Of a DNA stretch of 64,000 bases, positions 9,004 through 18,522 are shown one piece after another. Source of the stretch: SB11 sp037968475 (GTDB lineage Bacteria > Bacteroidota > Bacteroidia > UBA8524). A program made the translations under genes and the position numbers. Below the pieces are notes generated by a model, which was not told where the DNA came from, ran no database searches, and saw only the letters and a program-made list of their open reading frames with translations. The stretch lies in the NCBI GenBank assembly GCA_037968475.1, contig JBBKVO010000053.1, positions 1 to 64,000 of the forward strand, written 5' to 3'. Within the stretch, counting starts at the first letter, position 1, and every line of letters begins with the position of its first letter.

Positions 9004-9780
9004 ATGAATTGGGTAATTAAAACACTTTCATCATCCATAGGTAAAAAAATTACCATGAGCCTCACAGGTTTATTCTTGTGTTCGTTTTTAGCGGTGCATT
9101 TAACTGGTAACCTGCAACTACTTAAAAGTGATGGCGGTTTGGCCTTTAACACCTATGCGGTGTTTATGACTACCTTTCCCCTTATTAAGTTTATCTCGTA
9201 CGGTTTGTATGCAACCATAGTGTACCATGCCATTATGGGCTTGTACCTTGCCAGCAAAAACAGTGCAGCGCGCAAAAGCAAATATGCCGTTGCAGCAGGC
9301 AATGCTACCAGTTTTTGGGCTAGTCGTTGGATGGGTGTATTAGGTACTATGATATTAGTATTTATCACCGTACACATGACCGACTTTTGGGCTGAATACC
9401 ACTGGGGACATCTGCCTTATGTGCAATACGAGATTGACCTAAATAGTGGTCTTACTACAAGTGTTGATACAGGCATTGCTCCTATCGAAGCTAAAATACA
9501 AGAAACCTTTCCAGAGCCAACTACCAAACTGGTAATAGTAAAAGACCTTTACCGCGAGGTAAACGAATCATTTAAAAACCCTCTATTGGTGTTGCTATAC
9601 ATTTTTTCAATGTTTGCAATATCATTTCACTTAATACACGGTTTCAAAAGTGCTTTCCAAACATTGGGTGTCAACCATAATAAATACAACGGCTTAATTC
9701 GCTTTATAGGTGTTTGGGTATTTGGTATCATTATACCCATCCTATTTGCGCTTATCCCTGTTTATATTTTCATTTCATAA
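9004..9780 (+). CDS. sdhC: succinate dehydrogenase cytochrome b subunit
   Basis: 258 residues with about five hydrophobic helices (near 15-35, 55-80, 105-130, 195-215, 232-256). This is the single-polypeptide diheme cytochrome b558 type typical of Bacteroidota and Firmicutes, instead of separate SdhC and SdhD. His residues in helices ('LAVHLTGN', 'YHAIMGLY', 'TVHMTDFW', 'SFHLIHGF') are candidate heme ligands. It anchors SdhAB to the inner membrane and passes electrons to menaquinone, matching menD/menB found elsewhere in the window. First gene of the sdh cluster; the next sdh gene is 459 bp away because a four-helix-bundle gene intervenes. Confidence 0.95.
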   Translation: MNWVIKTLSSSIGKKITMSLTGLFLCSFLAVHLTGNLQLLKSDGGLAFNTYAVFMTTFPLIKFISYGLYATIVYHAIMGLYLASKNSAARKSKYAVAAGNATSFWASRWMGVLGTMILVFITVHMTDFWAEYHWGHLPYVQYEIDLNSGLTTSVDTGIAPIEAKIQETFPEPTTKLVIVKDLYREVNESFKNPLLVLLYIFSMFAISFHLIHGFKSAFQTLGVNHNKYNGLIRFIGVWVFGIIIPILFALIPVYIFIS

Positions 9781-9830
9781 TTGAGTAAAAAGTAAAAAAG
9801 ATTAAAGTATAAAGACTTCATAGCCAAGCA

Positions 9831-10184
9831 ATGCACAACTTTAAAGAGTTAAAAGTTTGGAATAACAGTATGGATTTAGCAGCAAGCATATATAAAGTTA
9901 CCGAGTTCTTTCCACAAGAGGAAAGATTTGGTATTACTTCGCAAATGCGCAGAGCATCCGTTTCTATTCCATCACTTATTGCTGAGGGTGCAGGCAGAAA
10001 TACCAACAAAGATTTTGCTAACTTTATTGGTATGGCAATAGGCTCTTGCTATGAACTTGAAACACAACTAATACTTTCTTCAAGATTAAACTTTATAAAA
10101 GAAAATACATTTAAAACTGTTTTAGAAGATTGCCTTCATGTAGCAAAAATGTTGGTCAACTTCAAAAAAACACTTAATATTTAG
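9831..10184 (+). CDS. four-helix-bundle protein (bIVS / S23-related family)
   Basis: 117 residues, all-helical. It contains the family hallmarks 'FKELKVWNNSMDLA' near the N-terminus, 'QMRRASVSIPSLIAEGAGR' in the middle and 'SCYELETQLILS' later. Relatives are encoded by intervening sequences in 23S rRNA genes and as stand-alone genes common in Bacteroidota. Biochemical role is unknown, and nucleic-acid association is only a suggestion. Here it splits sdhC from sdhA. Motif TACTTTATACC occurs twice just downstream (10185-10195, 10206-10216), and an inverted GTATAAAG lies upstream (9807-9814), hinting at a mobile cassette. Start is the ATG at 9831. Confidence 0.9.
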   Translation: MHNFKELKVWNNSMDLAASIYKVTEFFPQEERFGITSQMRRASVSIPSLIAEGAGRNTNKDFANFIGMAIGSCYELETQLILSSRLNFIKENTFKTVLEDCLHVAKMLVNFKKTLNI

Positions 10185-10239
10185 TACTTTATACCACGTA
10201 TCCGATACTTTATACCCATTACATATATACTGTATAACC

Positions 10240-12159
10240 ATGTCTGAAAAATTAAACTCAAAAATACCCGACGGCACAATAGCTGATAAATGGACTGATT
10301 ACAAGTTTAAATTAAAACTGGTAAACCCCGCCAACAAACGTAAGTACGATATAATAGTTGTAGGCACAGGCTTGGCTGGCGCATCGGCAGCAGCATCACT
10401 GGCAGAGTTGGGGTATAATGTAAAAGCATTCTGTTTTCAAGATAGTGGCCGCCGCGCCCACTCAATAGCGGCACAAGGAGGTATAAACGCAGCCAAAAAC
10501 TATAAAAATGATGGCGATAGCGTATACCGCTTGTTTTATGATACAGTAAAAGGTGGTGATTACCGCGCCCGCGAAGCCAACGTACACCGTTTGGCCGAAG
10601 TGAGTGTTGATATTATCGACCAATGTGTGGCACAAGGTGTTCCCTTTGCCCGCGAATATGGCGGATTGCTTGACAATCGCTCGTTTGGTGGTGCGCAAGT
10701 ATCGCGTACTTTTTATGCCAAAGGACAAACAGGCCAACAATTACTTTTGGGTGCATACAGTGCTATGAATCGCATGGTAGCCGAAGGTAAAATAACTATG
10801 TACGAACGCCACGAGATGCTGGATGTAGTTACTATCGATGGCCATGCACGAGGCATTATTGCCCGTAATATGGAAACAGGTGAGATAGAACGTCATGCTG
10901 GTCATGCTGTGTTATTATGTACAGGTGGTTACGGTAACGTATTCTTCTTATCAACCAATGCAAAAGGAAGTAATGTAACTGCTGCTTGGCGTGCACACAA
11001 AAAAGGTGCATACTTTGGCAACCCTTGCTACACGCAAATACACCCTACCTGTATACCTGTATCGGGCGACCATCAATCAAAACTTACGCTAATGTCAGAA
11101 TCATTACGTAACGACGGTCGTGTATGGGTACCTAAAGCACAAGGCGATAAACGCAAAGCCAACGAGATACCTGAAAACGAAAGAGATTATTACTTAGAGC
11201 GTAAATATCCATCGTTTGGTAACCTTGTACCTCGCGACGTAGCCAGCCGTAACGCAAAAGAAATGTGCGACGAAGGACGTGGTGTAGGTACCAGTGGACT
11301 AGCTGTATACCTTGATTTTGCCGATGCTATTAAACGTTTAGGCAAAGATGAGGTAGAAGCCAAATACGGTAACTTGTTTGATATGTACAAACAAATTACA
11401 GGCGAAAACCCATACGAAGTGCCTATGCGTATTTACCCTGCCGTGCACTATACAATGGGCGGTTTGTGGGTTGATTATAACTTAATGACTACTGTACCGG
11501 GGCTTTATGCTTTGGGCGAGGCAAACTTTAGCGACCACGGTGCAAATCGTTTGGGAGCATCAGCGTTAATGCAAGGTTTGGCCGATGGATATTTTGTGAT
11601 ACCTTATACTTTGGGCGATTACCTTTCAGACGTTGAGCGTAAACCAATCTCTACGGATTCAGCAGAGTTTGAAAAAACCGAAGCTGAAGTTAAAGAAAGA
11701 GTAAACAAACTACTTAGCATTAAAGGCACTAACTCTGTTGATTATTACCACAAAAAATTGGGTAAAATAATGTGGGATAAGTGCGGTATGGCTCGCAACG
11801 AGAAAGGCTTGAAAGAAGCAAAAGAAGAAATACGTGCCATACGCGAAGATTTTTGGAAAAATGTAAATGTTACAGGTACTAACGAAGAATTGAACCAACA
11901 ACTTGAAAAAGCAGGTCGCGTGGCCGACTTTTTAGAGTTGGGCGAATTGATGGTTGATGATGCCTTGCATCGCAACGAATCATGTGGTGGCCACTTCCGT
12001 GAAGAATACCAAACCGAAGATGGTGAAGCAAAACGCGATGACGAACACTATGCTTATGTTGCTGCTTGGGAATTTAGAGGTGAAAACCAACCCGAAGAAT
12101 TACACAAAGAAGATTTGAAATTTGATAACGTGAAGCTAACCACTAGGAGCTACAAATAA
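10240..12159 (+). CDS. sdhA: succinate dehydrogenase flavoprotein subunit
   Basis: 639 residues. It oxidises succinate to fumarate (or the reverse) and hands electrons to SdhB. The FAD-binding Rossmann motif 'VGTGLAGASAAASLAELG' is at about residues 41-58. The covalent-FAD histidine is expected at His74 in 'RRAHSIAAQGG'. Active-site segments 'HPTCIP', 'YTMGGLWVDY' and 'GLYALGEANFSDHGANRLG' are present. The C-terminal domain ends with the conserved 'DDEHYAYVAAWEF' stretch. The long N-terminal lead (about 35 residues before the Rossmann fold) is usual in Bacteroidota. Downstream sdhB follows after 63 bp of AT-rich spacer. Confidence 0.97.
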   Translation: MSEKLNSKIPDGTIADKWTDYKFKLKLVNPANKRKYDIIVVGTGLAGASAAASLAELGYNVKAFCFQDSGRRAHSIAAQGGINAAKNYKNDGDSVYRLFYDTVKGGDYRAREANVHRLAEVSVDIIDQCVAQGVPFAREYGGLLDNRSFGGAQVSRTFYAKGQTGQQLLLGAYSAMNRMVAEGKITMYERHEMLDVVTIDGHARGIIARNMETGEIERHAGHAVLLCTGGYGNVFFLSTNAKGSNVTAAWRAHKKGAYFGNPCYTQIHPTCIPVSGDHQSKLTLMSESLRNDGRVWVPKAQGDKRKANEIPENERDYYLERKYPSFGNLVPRDVASRNAKEMCDEGRGVGTSGLAVYLDFADAIKRLGKDEVEAKYGNLFDMYKQITGENPYEVPMRIYPAVHYTMGGLWVDYNLMTTVPGLYALGEANFSDHGANRLGASALMQGLADGYFVIPYTLGDYLSDVERKPISTDSAEFEKTEAEVKERVNKLLSIKGTNSVDYYHKKLGKIMWDKCGMARNEKGLKEAKEEIRAIREDFWKNVNVTGTNEELNQQLEKAGRVADFLELGELMVDDALHRNESCGGHFREEYQTEDGEAKRDDEHYAYVAAWEFRGENQPEELHKEDLKFDNVKLTTRSYK

Positions 12160-12222
12160 CAATAATTCAAAATCTCAAATTAGAAATTTAAAATTCAAAA
12201 AAAACTACAAACTGTACAAGAT

Positions 12223-12972
12223 ATGAACCTTACACTTAAAGTTTGGAGACAAAAAAATAGGAAAGCTGAGGGCAAGTTTGAAACCTATAAAGCCAATAGT
12301 GTTTCGCCTGATATGTCTTTTCTTGAAATGATAGACGTAGTGAACGAGGAATTGTTGCACGAAAACAAAGAACCTATTGCTTTTGACCACGATTGCCGTG
12401 AAGGTATTTGCGGTAGTTGCAGTATGTATATAAACGGACGCGCACACGGCCCTCTTAAAGGGGTAACCGCTTGCCAGCTGCACATGCGCAGCTATAGCGA
12501 TGGCGATACTATAACCATAGAGCCTTGGCGTGCCAATGCATTCCCGGTAATAAAAGATTTAGTAGTTGATAGATCGGCTTTCGACCGTATACAACAAGCA
12601 GGAGGTTATGTATCTGTAAACACAGGTTCAGTGCCCGATGCTAATGCAACACCTATACCTAAAGACAATGCTGACGAAGCCTTTAATATGGCAGCTTGTA
12701 TAGGTTGCGGTGCTTGTGTAGCCGCTTGCAAAAACTCATCGGCAATGTTATTTGTGGGTGCCAAAGTAAGCCAATACGCACTATTACCTCAAGGACAAGC
12801 CGAACGCCAAGACCGTGTACTTAACATGGTGGAACAAATGGATAAAGAAGGCTTTGGTGCTTGTACCAACACAGGTGCTTGTAGTGCCGAGTGTCCAAAA
12901 GAAATACCTCTTAGTGCTATAGCTCGCCTTAATCGTGAGTTTTTGGGTGCTAGCCTTAGCAAAAAAGACTAA
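12223..12972 (+). CDS. sdhB: succinate dehydrogenase iron-sulfur subunit
   Basis: 249 residues. The N-terminal ferredoxin domain holds the [2Fe-2S] ligands in 'DCREGICGSCSMYING' plus a Cys in 'GVTACQLH'. The C-terminal domain holds 'CIGCGACVAACKNSS' and 'CTNTGACSAECPKEI' for the [4Fe-4S] and [3Fe-4S] clusters. It wires the flavin of SdhA to the quinone site at SdhC. Last gene of the operon: a strong hairpin and T tract begins 28 bp after the stop. Confidence 0.97.
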   Translation: MNLTLKVWRQKNRKAEGKFETYKANSVSPDMSFLEMIDVVNEELLHENKEPIAFDHDCREGICGSCSMYINGRAHGPLKGVTACQLHMRSYSDGDTITIEPWRANAFPVIKDLVVDRSAFDRIQQAGGYVSVNTGSVPDANATPIPKDNADEAFNMAACIGCGACVAACKNSSAMLFVGAKVSQYALLPQGQAERQDRVLNMVEQMDKEGFGACTNTGACSAECPKEIPLSAIARLNREFLGASLSKKD

Positions 12973-13000
12973 AAACAGACCAACAACTTTTTTATACTTT

Positions 13001-13040
13001 AGCTCTGTAATACTAGGTATTACAGAGCTTTTTGCTTTTA
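13001..13040 (+). terminator. terminator of the sdh operon
   Basis: Perfect 13-bp stem AGCTCTGTAATAC (13001-13013) / GTATTACAGAGCT (13017-13029) with loop TAG, followed by TTTTGCTTTT. Confidence 0.9.
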
Positions 13041-13140
13041 TAAATCTTATATTACTTACTTGTTAAATAGACACATTAATGTAACTTCGTATTTTAGGAT
13101 AATTAGGTAAAAGAAACACCACAACATTGGCCAAGCAAAA

Positions 13141-16100
13141 ATGAATTTGAAAAAATATATACTCTCACTACTTTTCATCACCATTTCAATTTTTGCTTTT
13201 GCACAAAGTGTACAAGTTAGCCCCACAACACCAACTGATTCGGCTTGTTTTGGCGATACTGCTTTTGTGCAAATTCAAATTTCAAATTCAGGCGGCCCAT
13301 CATTAACTATCGACTCTATTATTGCCCCAGCAGGTTTTGGTCGTAGAGGTACCTACCCACTTGTAATAACTTCAGGCAATTTTGCTTCTATCGATTTTTA
13401 TCACGAAGGCAGTACACTTGGCCTCTTTACCGATACTTTTTTAGTATATAGCAATGCTGCCAACAGGCCTCGTCCTTTTAAAATTGGGATAAGTTTAGGC
13501 ATTGTAGCAAGACCTACGGTATCTTTTAACATAAACGATAGCGACCAATGCTATCGCAATAACAGTTTCGTATTTACCAATAGCTCAAGTATATCATCGG
13601 GCAGTATCACTACATATAACTGGTTTTTTGGCGATGCTGATAACTCAAATGCTACATCACCAACAAAATCATACACTACTGCCGATACCTTTGATGTTAC
13701 GCTTTTTGCTACATCCAACCTAAATTGTGATAACTTTCTTATTAAACAAGTAATTGTATTTCCCAACCCTACTGCTAAAATAGAGAATACCAACACCTTT
13801 TTATGCTTTAAAAACCATAAGATTAATTTTGTTGATTCTACCAAAATAGCATCAGGAAATTATACTGTAAAATGGTTTTTTGGTGATGGAGATTCAACTA
13901 CAACGGCAAGCCCTACACACAGCTATGCCAAAGACTCTACCTTTAGAGTAAAACTAAGGGCTATAAGCGGTGAGGGTTGTATAGCTTTAGATTCTCAAGA
14001 CATAACAGTAAACCCTACTCCATCAGTATTGTTTAGCGCTAATGATAGCGACCAGTGCCTTAATGGAAATAGCTATACATTTACCAATACATCCACTATT
14101 CGTTCAGGTAGTATATCAACCTACGCATGGAATTTTGGCGATGCCACAGCATCATCTGCCACATCACCTACAAAAACTTATACTGCATCAGGAGCTAAAA
14201 CTGTACGTCTTATTGCTACAAGTGATTTAGGTTGTAACGATACTCTTAGCAAGCAAGTAATGGTATTTCGTAAACCTACTCCTGCTTTTACTATAAATGA
14301 TTCTACGCAGTGCCTCACCAATAATATATTTAGTTTTTCTAATACATCAACCATTGGCGGTACCGATACAATGTTTTATATGTGGTATTTTGGAGATGGA
14401 AATACATCAACTGATACCAGTAAAGTATATAACTACGCAGCATACGCTAACTATACTGTAAAATTGGTAGCTACATCAAACTATGGTTGTAAAGATTCTA
14501 TCAGCAAAAACATATTTGTATATCCTCAGCCACAACCTACATTTATAGTAAACGATACAGCTCAGTGCCTTAATGCTCAAAATTTCATTTTCACTAATAA
14601 CTCTACAATACCAACAGGTTCAATAGCTTCTTACTCGTGGCGTTTTGGAAATAACGATACCTCTAACGTAACCTCACCAACAAAAAACGATTACAACACA
14701 CACGATTCTCTAACAGTATTGCTTATTGCACTTTCAGATCAAGGCTGTTACGATACTGCTTCGCAAGAAATTATTGTTTTTCCTGTACCTCAAATACAAT
14801 ATAGCATTAACGATACTGTACAGTGTTTTAATAATCATGCCTTTATTTTCGATGACAATTCTACTATCGACTATGGTACATTAACTTACCTGTGGCAGTT
14901 TGGTGATGGAGGTTCATCATCAACAGGCGATACAACATATACCTATAACAATTACTCGACTCTATATCAGATAGGCTTTAATGTATTCTCAGATCAAGGT
15001 TGTGTAGCCACTGCCAGCGATAGTGTATATTTATATGAAAACCCTGTTGCCGATTTTGTTATTGTTGACTCTGCCAAATGCCTACGTGGAAACTCGTTTA
15101 CATTTTTAGATAACAGTAATATACCTAACGGAACATATACTACTTTTTGGGATTTTGGCAATGGCGATACTACCAGCCAGCCTAACCCAAATTATAGTTA
15201 TAATACTGTAGATACTTTTAATGTTGAACTAAGGGTAACTTCTGATTTAGGTTGTCAAGATTCATTAATCAAACAAACAATTACTTTTCCTCACCCTGCC
15301 ACACAATACAAAGTAAACAAGCAAGAACAATGTTTTGTGGGGCATCAGTTTAATTTTAGAGACACTTCTACAATTAGCTACGGAACGCTAACCTATAACT
15401 GGGATTTTGGTGATGGTTCATCAATAACAGGTAATACCACCCCTTCAAAACTATACAGTACAGCCGATACTTTTGATATTACCTATACCGTAACATCAGA
15501 CCAAGGTTGTGATAGTACTGTAAGTAACAAAGTATATGTGCAGCCCAGCCCTACTAATGTTGGCTTTACAACTAATGATACTACACAGTGTATAAACGGA
15601 AACCAGTTTATATATACCAATACATCCACTGTTAGTGCAGGAACTTTATTTTATAACTGGACACTGGGTAATGGTGGAACCATCGCCTCAAGAGATGCAA
15701 CAATTAGCTACTTAGCTACAGACACACTTACTGTGAAAATGGTGGTACGCACGGATAAAAACTGTACTGATTCATCTTCACAAACAGTATATATATTTCC
15801 TAAACCCACGGTTAGTTTTACAGTAAACGACCCCATACAATGTTTTGATGGAAACAGCTTTATACTAACCAATGCCAGTACAATAAAATACGGCACATTA
15901 AATTACAATTGGGATTTAGACGACGGTACTACTTCAACTCAAGCTGGAACTTTAACGCACAGTTATGCAGTACCCGATACATTTAATATCCGTCTAAAAG
16001 CCACATCAAACCAAGGCTGTTCAGATTCAATTGTTCGTAATGCATTCGTACATCCTGTACCCGTTGCTGATTTTGTGGTGAACGATTCTATACAGTGTAT

Positions 16101-17031
16101 AAACAATAACACGTATCAATTTACTGATAATACCATCATACTATCGGGTACAATAAATTACTCGTGGAATTTTGGAGATTTTAACGGGGCATCAATACAA
16201 AACCCCAGCCATATATACACTCAGGCCGATACATTTACTGTTACACTTATTGCTACATCAAACCTAAGTTGCAAAGATACTGTTACCAAAAACATGTATG
16301 TTACCCCAAGCCCCGACCCAAGTTTTACAGGGCTTGCTGCACAATTTTGTGTTAATGGAGCCAACGTAACATTAACACCCAAACAATCAGGTGGTACTTT
16401 TAGTGGTGATAATATAGTAGCTAACCAATTTGCCCCTGTACAAATAGGTTGGAATATGGTAAAATATGTAGTTGAATTAAGCGCAGGTTGTAAAGATTCT
16501 TTAACGGATTCTACACTTGTAGTTCCTATTCCTATTGTTGACTTAGGATTAGATACTGTACTGTGTAAAGAAGATTTTTATACCCTAAATGTATTTACAC
16601 TTGGTGGCAGCTATATATGGAGCGATAGCAGCACCGAATCGTATTTCCGTATTTTAGACCAAGGCACACATTGGGTAAAAGTTACCAATGCTTGCGGAAC
16701 TTTTAGCGATTCAGTAACGGCTGAATATTTAGATTTTGCCTGTGATGTATTTATGCCCAATGCCTTTACTCCCGAAGGTAACACGGTAAACGATTATTTT
16801 GTTCCCTACTTAGATACCAATATTGTAAAAGGTATTGATTTTATTGTATTTAGCCGCTGGGGAACTAAAATATTTGAAACTACCGATTTGGCTACACTAG
16901 GCTGGGATGGTAACCACAATGGAAGTCCTGCCCCCGAAGGTGTTTATGGCTTCCTTTTAAAAATGACCATTTTGCGTGAAGATGTTAAAATATTAAAACT
17001 GGTAAAAGGCAATTTTCATTTATTCCGATAA
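13141..17031 (+). CDS. giant secreted PKD-repeat protein with gliding-motility C-terminus
   Basis: 1296 residues. Signal peptide at 1-22 ('IFAFAQ'). An N-terminal Ig-like domain (about 23-120) is followed by 11 tandem PKD-like repeats of about 85-88 residues. Each repeat opens near 'NDS.QC', contains 'Y.W.FGDG', and ends 'ATS..GC.DS'. The paired Cys in each unit probably form disulfides. The C-terminal ~90 residues ('CDVFMPNAFTPEGNTVNDYF' to the end) are the CHU_C/gliding-motility domain, a type B T9SS signal. An adhesin or surface scaffold is the most likely role (inference). The following gene also has a CHU_C-like tail and may be its partner. Confidence 0.9.
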   Translation: MNLKKYILSLLFITISIFAFAQSVQVSPTTPTDSACFGDTAFVQIQISNSGGPSLTIDSIIAPAGFGRRGTYPLVITSGNFASIDFYHEGSTLGLFTDTFLVYSNAANRPRPFKIGISLGIVARPTVSFNINDSDQCYRNNSFVFTNSSSISSGSITTYNWFFGDADNSNATSPTKSYTTADTFDVTLFATSNLNCDNFLIKQVIVFPNPTAKIENTNTFLCFKNHKINFVDSTKIASGNYTVKWFFGDGDSTTTASPTHSYAKDSTFRVKLRAISGEGCIALDSQDITVNPTPSVLFSANDSDQCLNGNSYTFTNTSTIRSGSISTYAWNFGDATASSATSPTKTYTASGAKTVRLIATSDLGCNDTLSKQVMVFRKPTPAFTINDSTQCLTNNIFSFSNTSTIGGTDTMFYMWYFGDGNTSTDTSKVYNYAAYANYTVKLVATSNYGCKDSISKNIFVYPQPQPTFIVNDTAQCLNAQNFIFTNNSTIPTGSIASYSWRFGNNDTSNVTSPTKNDYNTHDSLTVLLIALSDQGCYDTASQEIIVFPVPQIQYSINDTVQCFNNHAFIFDDNSTIDYGTLTYLWQFGDGGSSSTGDTTYTYNNYSTLYQIGFNVFSDQGCVATASDSVYLYENPVADFVIVDSAKCLRGNSFTFLDNSNIPNGTYTTFWDFGNGDTTSQPNPNYSYNTVDTFNVELRVTSDLGCQDSLIKQTITFPHPATQYKVNKQEQCFVGHQFNFRDTSTISYGTLTYNWDFGDGSSITGNTTPSKLYSTADTFDITYTVTSDQGCDSTVSNKVYVQPSPTNVGFTTNDTTQCINGNQFIYTNTSTVSAGTLFYNWTLGNGGTIASRDATISYLATDTLTVKMVVRTDKNCTDSSSQTVYIFPKPTVSFTVNDPIQCFDGNSFILTNASTIKYGTLNYNWDLDDGTTSTQAGTLTHSYAVPDTFNIRLKATSNQGCSDSIVRNAFVHPVPVADFVVNDSIQCINNNTYQFTDNTIILSGTINYSWNFGDFNGASIQNPSHIYTQADTFTVTLIATSNLSCKDTVTKNMYVTPSPDPSFTGLAAQFCVNGANVTLTPKQSGGTFSGDNIVANQFAPVQIGWNMVKYVVELSAGCKDSLTDSTLVVPIPIVDLGLDTVLCKEDFYTLNVFTLGGSYIWSDSSTESYFRILDQGTHWVKVTNACGTFSDSVTAEYLDFACDVFMPNAFTPEGNTVNDYFVPYLDTNIVKGIDFIVFSRWGTKIFETTDLATLGWDGNHNGSPAPEGVYGFLLKMTILREDVKILKLVKGNFHLFR
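13530..16320 (+). repeat. 11-unit tandem coding repeat (PKD units)
   Basis: Repeat period of about 250-265 bp inside the preceding protein. Units begin around the 'QC' codons (first near 13547, last near 16096). Units are diverged in DNA and protein, so the array is old rather than freshly amplified. Confidence 0.8.
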
Positions 17032-17068
17032 AGCTGGACGAAGGCACCCATACCTCGCCCTATTTTGT

Positions 17069-17076
17069 TACCTTTG
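17069..17076 (+). promoter_or_regulatory. candidate -7 box
   Basis: TACCTTTG matches TAnnTTTG 14 bp before the ATG at 17090. No convincing -33 element, so transcription of this gene and ribE from here is tentative. Confidence 0.35.
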
Positions 17077-17089
17077 CGCCGGTAAAATT

Positions 17090-17818
17090 ATGCCTGGCAC
17101 ACAAAACGTAAAACAACTATACATTATAATACTACTGATATGTTGTAGTGTGTTTGTGCAGGCACAAGGCAATAGAAACAAGCCTATTGCGCAAAAAAAA
17201 GACTCGCTTGCTACCCCTACACTATCACTAATAAGCGATTGTACTAAAGGTATCTACAGCCTGCAAATTCTTTTACCCATTCCCGATTCGCTCACCACTC
17301 CCCCACAATACATTCAGCTATACAGCAATGTTGATATTGATGAGGTAAAAGATACTACGGCTGATGTAAACCATATTACTGATACTATAGAACTAGTACA
17401 TAACTATACCATAAAAGATATTGAGAAAACAGAAGGCAGGCTATATCCTGAAACTGAGGGAGTATACTATATACGCACAGCTATTAGAAAAGCCGATAAG
17501 TGGGAGTTTAGCTTATTTACCCCGCCAATTCGTTTACAATATTGTAGCATTGTCGATTTTCCACCTGTTTACAATAAAAATACCATACCAAAATACATAC
17601 CTACACTTACCAATGTACAAGTAATTGAGTTTTATATTTTTGATAGAGTGGGCGAAACTGTATACACCCATAAAAACAACGATATAAACTGGAATGGTAA
17701 ATACCCTAATGGCAACGAGTGTGCAACAGGTATATATTATTTCCACTGTGAGTATATAGATATTGCTAACGGTAGTCAGCAACAATCAATTTCAGGAATG
17801 ATTGACCTAAAAAACTAA
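17090..17818 (+). CDS. secreted protein with CHU_C-like C-terminus
   Basis: 242 residues. A hydrophobic N-terminal segment ending 'CSVFVQAQG' (about residues 10-27) is a signal peptide. The middle (30-150) is not recognised. The C-terminal ~75 residues ('VIEFYIFDRVGETVYTHKNN' then 'INWNGKYPNGNECATGIYYF') match the end of gliding-motility/type B T9SS domains (the pattern 'R.G..V......WNG....G....G.YYY'). It is probably a small surface protein related in export route to the PKD protein 58 bp upstream. Its stop is 4 bp from the start of ribE, so the two are probably cotranscribed although functionally unrelated. Confidence 0.65.
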   Translation: MPGTQNVKQLYIIILLICCSVFVQAQGNRNKPIAQKKDSLATPTLSLISDCTKGIYSLQILLPIPDSLTTPPQYIQLYSNVDIDEVKDTTADVNHITDTIELVHNYTIKDIEKTEGRLYPETEGVYYIRTAIRKADKWEFSLFTPPIRLQYCSIVDFPPVYNKNTIPKYIPTLTNVQVIEFYIFDRVGETVYTHKNNDINWNGKYPNGNECATGIYYFHCEYIDIANGSQQQSISGMIDLKN

Positions 17819-17822
17819 ATTT

Positions 17823-18413
17823 ATGTTTACAGGTATTATAGAAACTATTGGCACTGTTGCCGCTATAAAGCGTGAAGAAAACAATATTCACTTCACCATA
17901 CAATCACCTATTTCACACGAATTAAAAATCGATCAAAGCATATCACACAACGGCGTTTGCCTCACTGTGGTTGCACTTAGTGATAACACACACACTGTAA
18001 CTGCTATACACGAAACCTTACTGAAAAGTAATATTGGCCAACTTGAGGTAGAAAGTATTGTGAACCTAGAGCGTTGTATGCCTGCCAATGGCCGTTTTGA
18101 TGGTCATATTGTTCAGGGTCATGTCGATCAAACAGGCATTTGCACTAAAGTACAAGAAGATGGAGGCAGTTGGTATTACACTTTTGAGTATGAACCAAAG
18201 GGAAATATTACTGTAGAAAAAGGTTCAATAACAATAAACGGGGTAAGCCTAACAGTAGTAAACTCTACCGATAATGGTTTTTCAGTCGCTATAATACCCT
18301 ACACACATAAACACACCAACTTTAAAACCCTAAAAGTAGGCGATAGTGTAAACCTTGAGTTTGATATTGTAGGCAAATATGTTGCAAAACTGATAGCAAA
18401 TAGTAGCAAGTAA
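17823..18413 (+). CDS. ribE: riboflavin synthase, alpha subunit
   Basis: 196 residues, the normal trimeric enzyme length. It dismutates two 6,7-dimethyl-8-ribityllumazines to riboflavin. Two tandem lumazine-binding beta-barrels are visible. The first starts at the canonical 'MFTGIIETIGTV' and contains 'SISHNGVCLTVV'. The second repeats it with 'GSITINGVSLTVVN'. The linker 'ERCMPANGRFDGHIVQGHVD' is typical. It ends a plus-strand unit at a shared hairpin (18434-18468). Confidence 0.97.
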   Translation: MFTGIIETIGTVAAIKREENNIHFTIQSPISHELKIDQSISHNGVCLTVVALSDNTHTVTAIHETLLKSNIGQLEVESIVNLERCMPANGRFDGHIVQGHVDQTGICTKVQEDGGSWYYTFEYEPKGNITVEKGSITINGVSLTVVNSTDNGFSVAIIPYTHKHTNFKTLKVGDSVNLEFDIVGKYVAKLIANSSK

Positions 18414-18433
18414 AAATACTTTAGTATAAAAAT

Positions 18434-18468
18434 AAAAGAGGGGTAAACAATGTGTTTACCCCTCTTTT
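18434..18468. terminator. bidirectional terminator between ribE and the M20 peptidase
   Basis: Perfect 16-bp stem AAAAGAGGGGTAAACA / TGTTTACCCCTCTTTT around ATG, with A and T tracts that serve both convergent genes. Confidence 0.92.
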
Positions 18469-18522
18469 TTATTGTCGTAAGTATCTTACTACTCTTAATC
18501 TAAAAATCTTTATACTAGAATG

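Noticed and set aside
9783..9820. AAAGTAAAAAGT-like words resembling those near 19900 and 47400
   Set aside because: Matches are short A-rich words, below what chance would give in AT-rich DNA; not called a repeat family.
12160..12222. AT-rich run with repeating AAATTTAAAATTC-like words between sdhA and sdhB
   Set aside because: Similar low-complexity text is common in spacers of AT-rich genomes; no boundary, hairpin or second long copy here.
13141..17031. PKD array considered as a recent tandem amplification
   Set aside because: Units are too diverged at the DNA level; an old array under purifying selection fits better.
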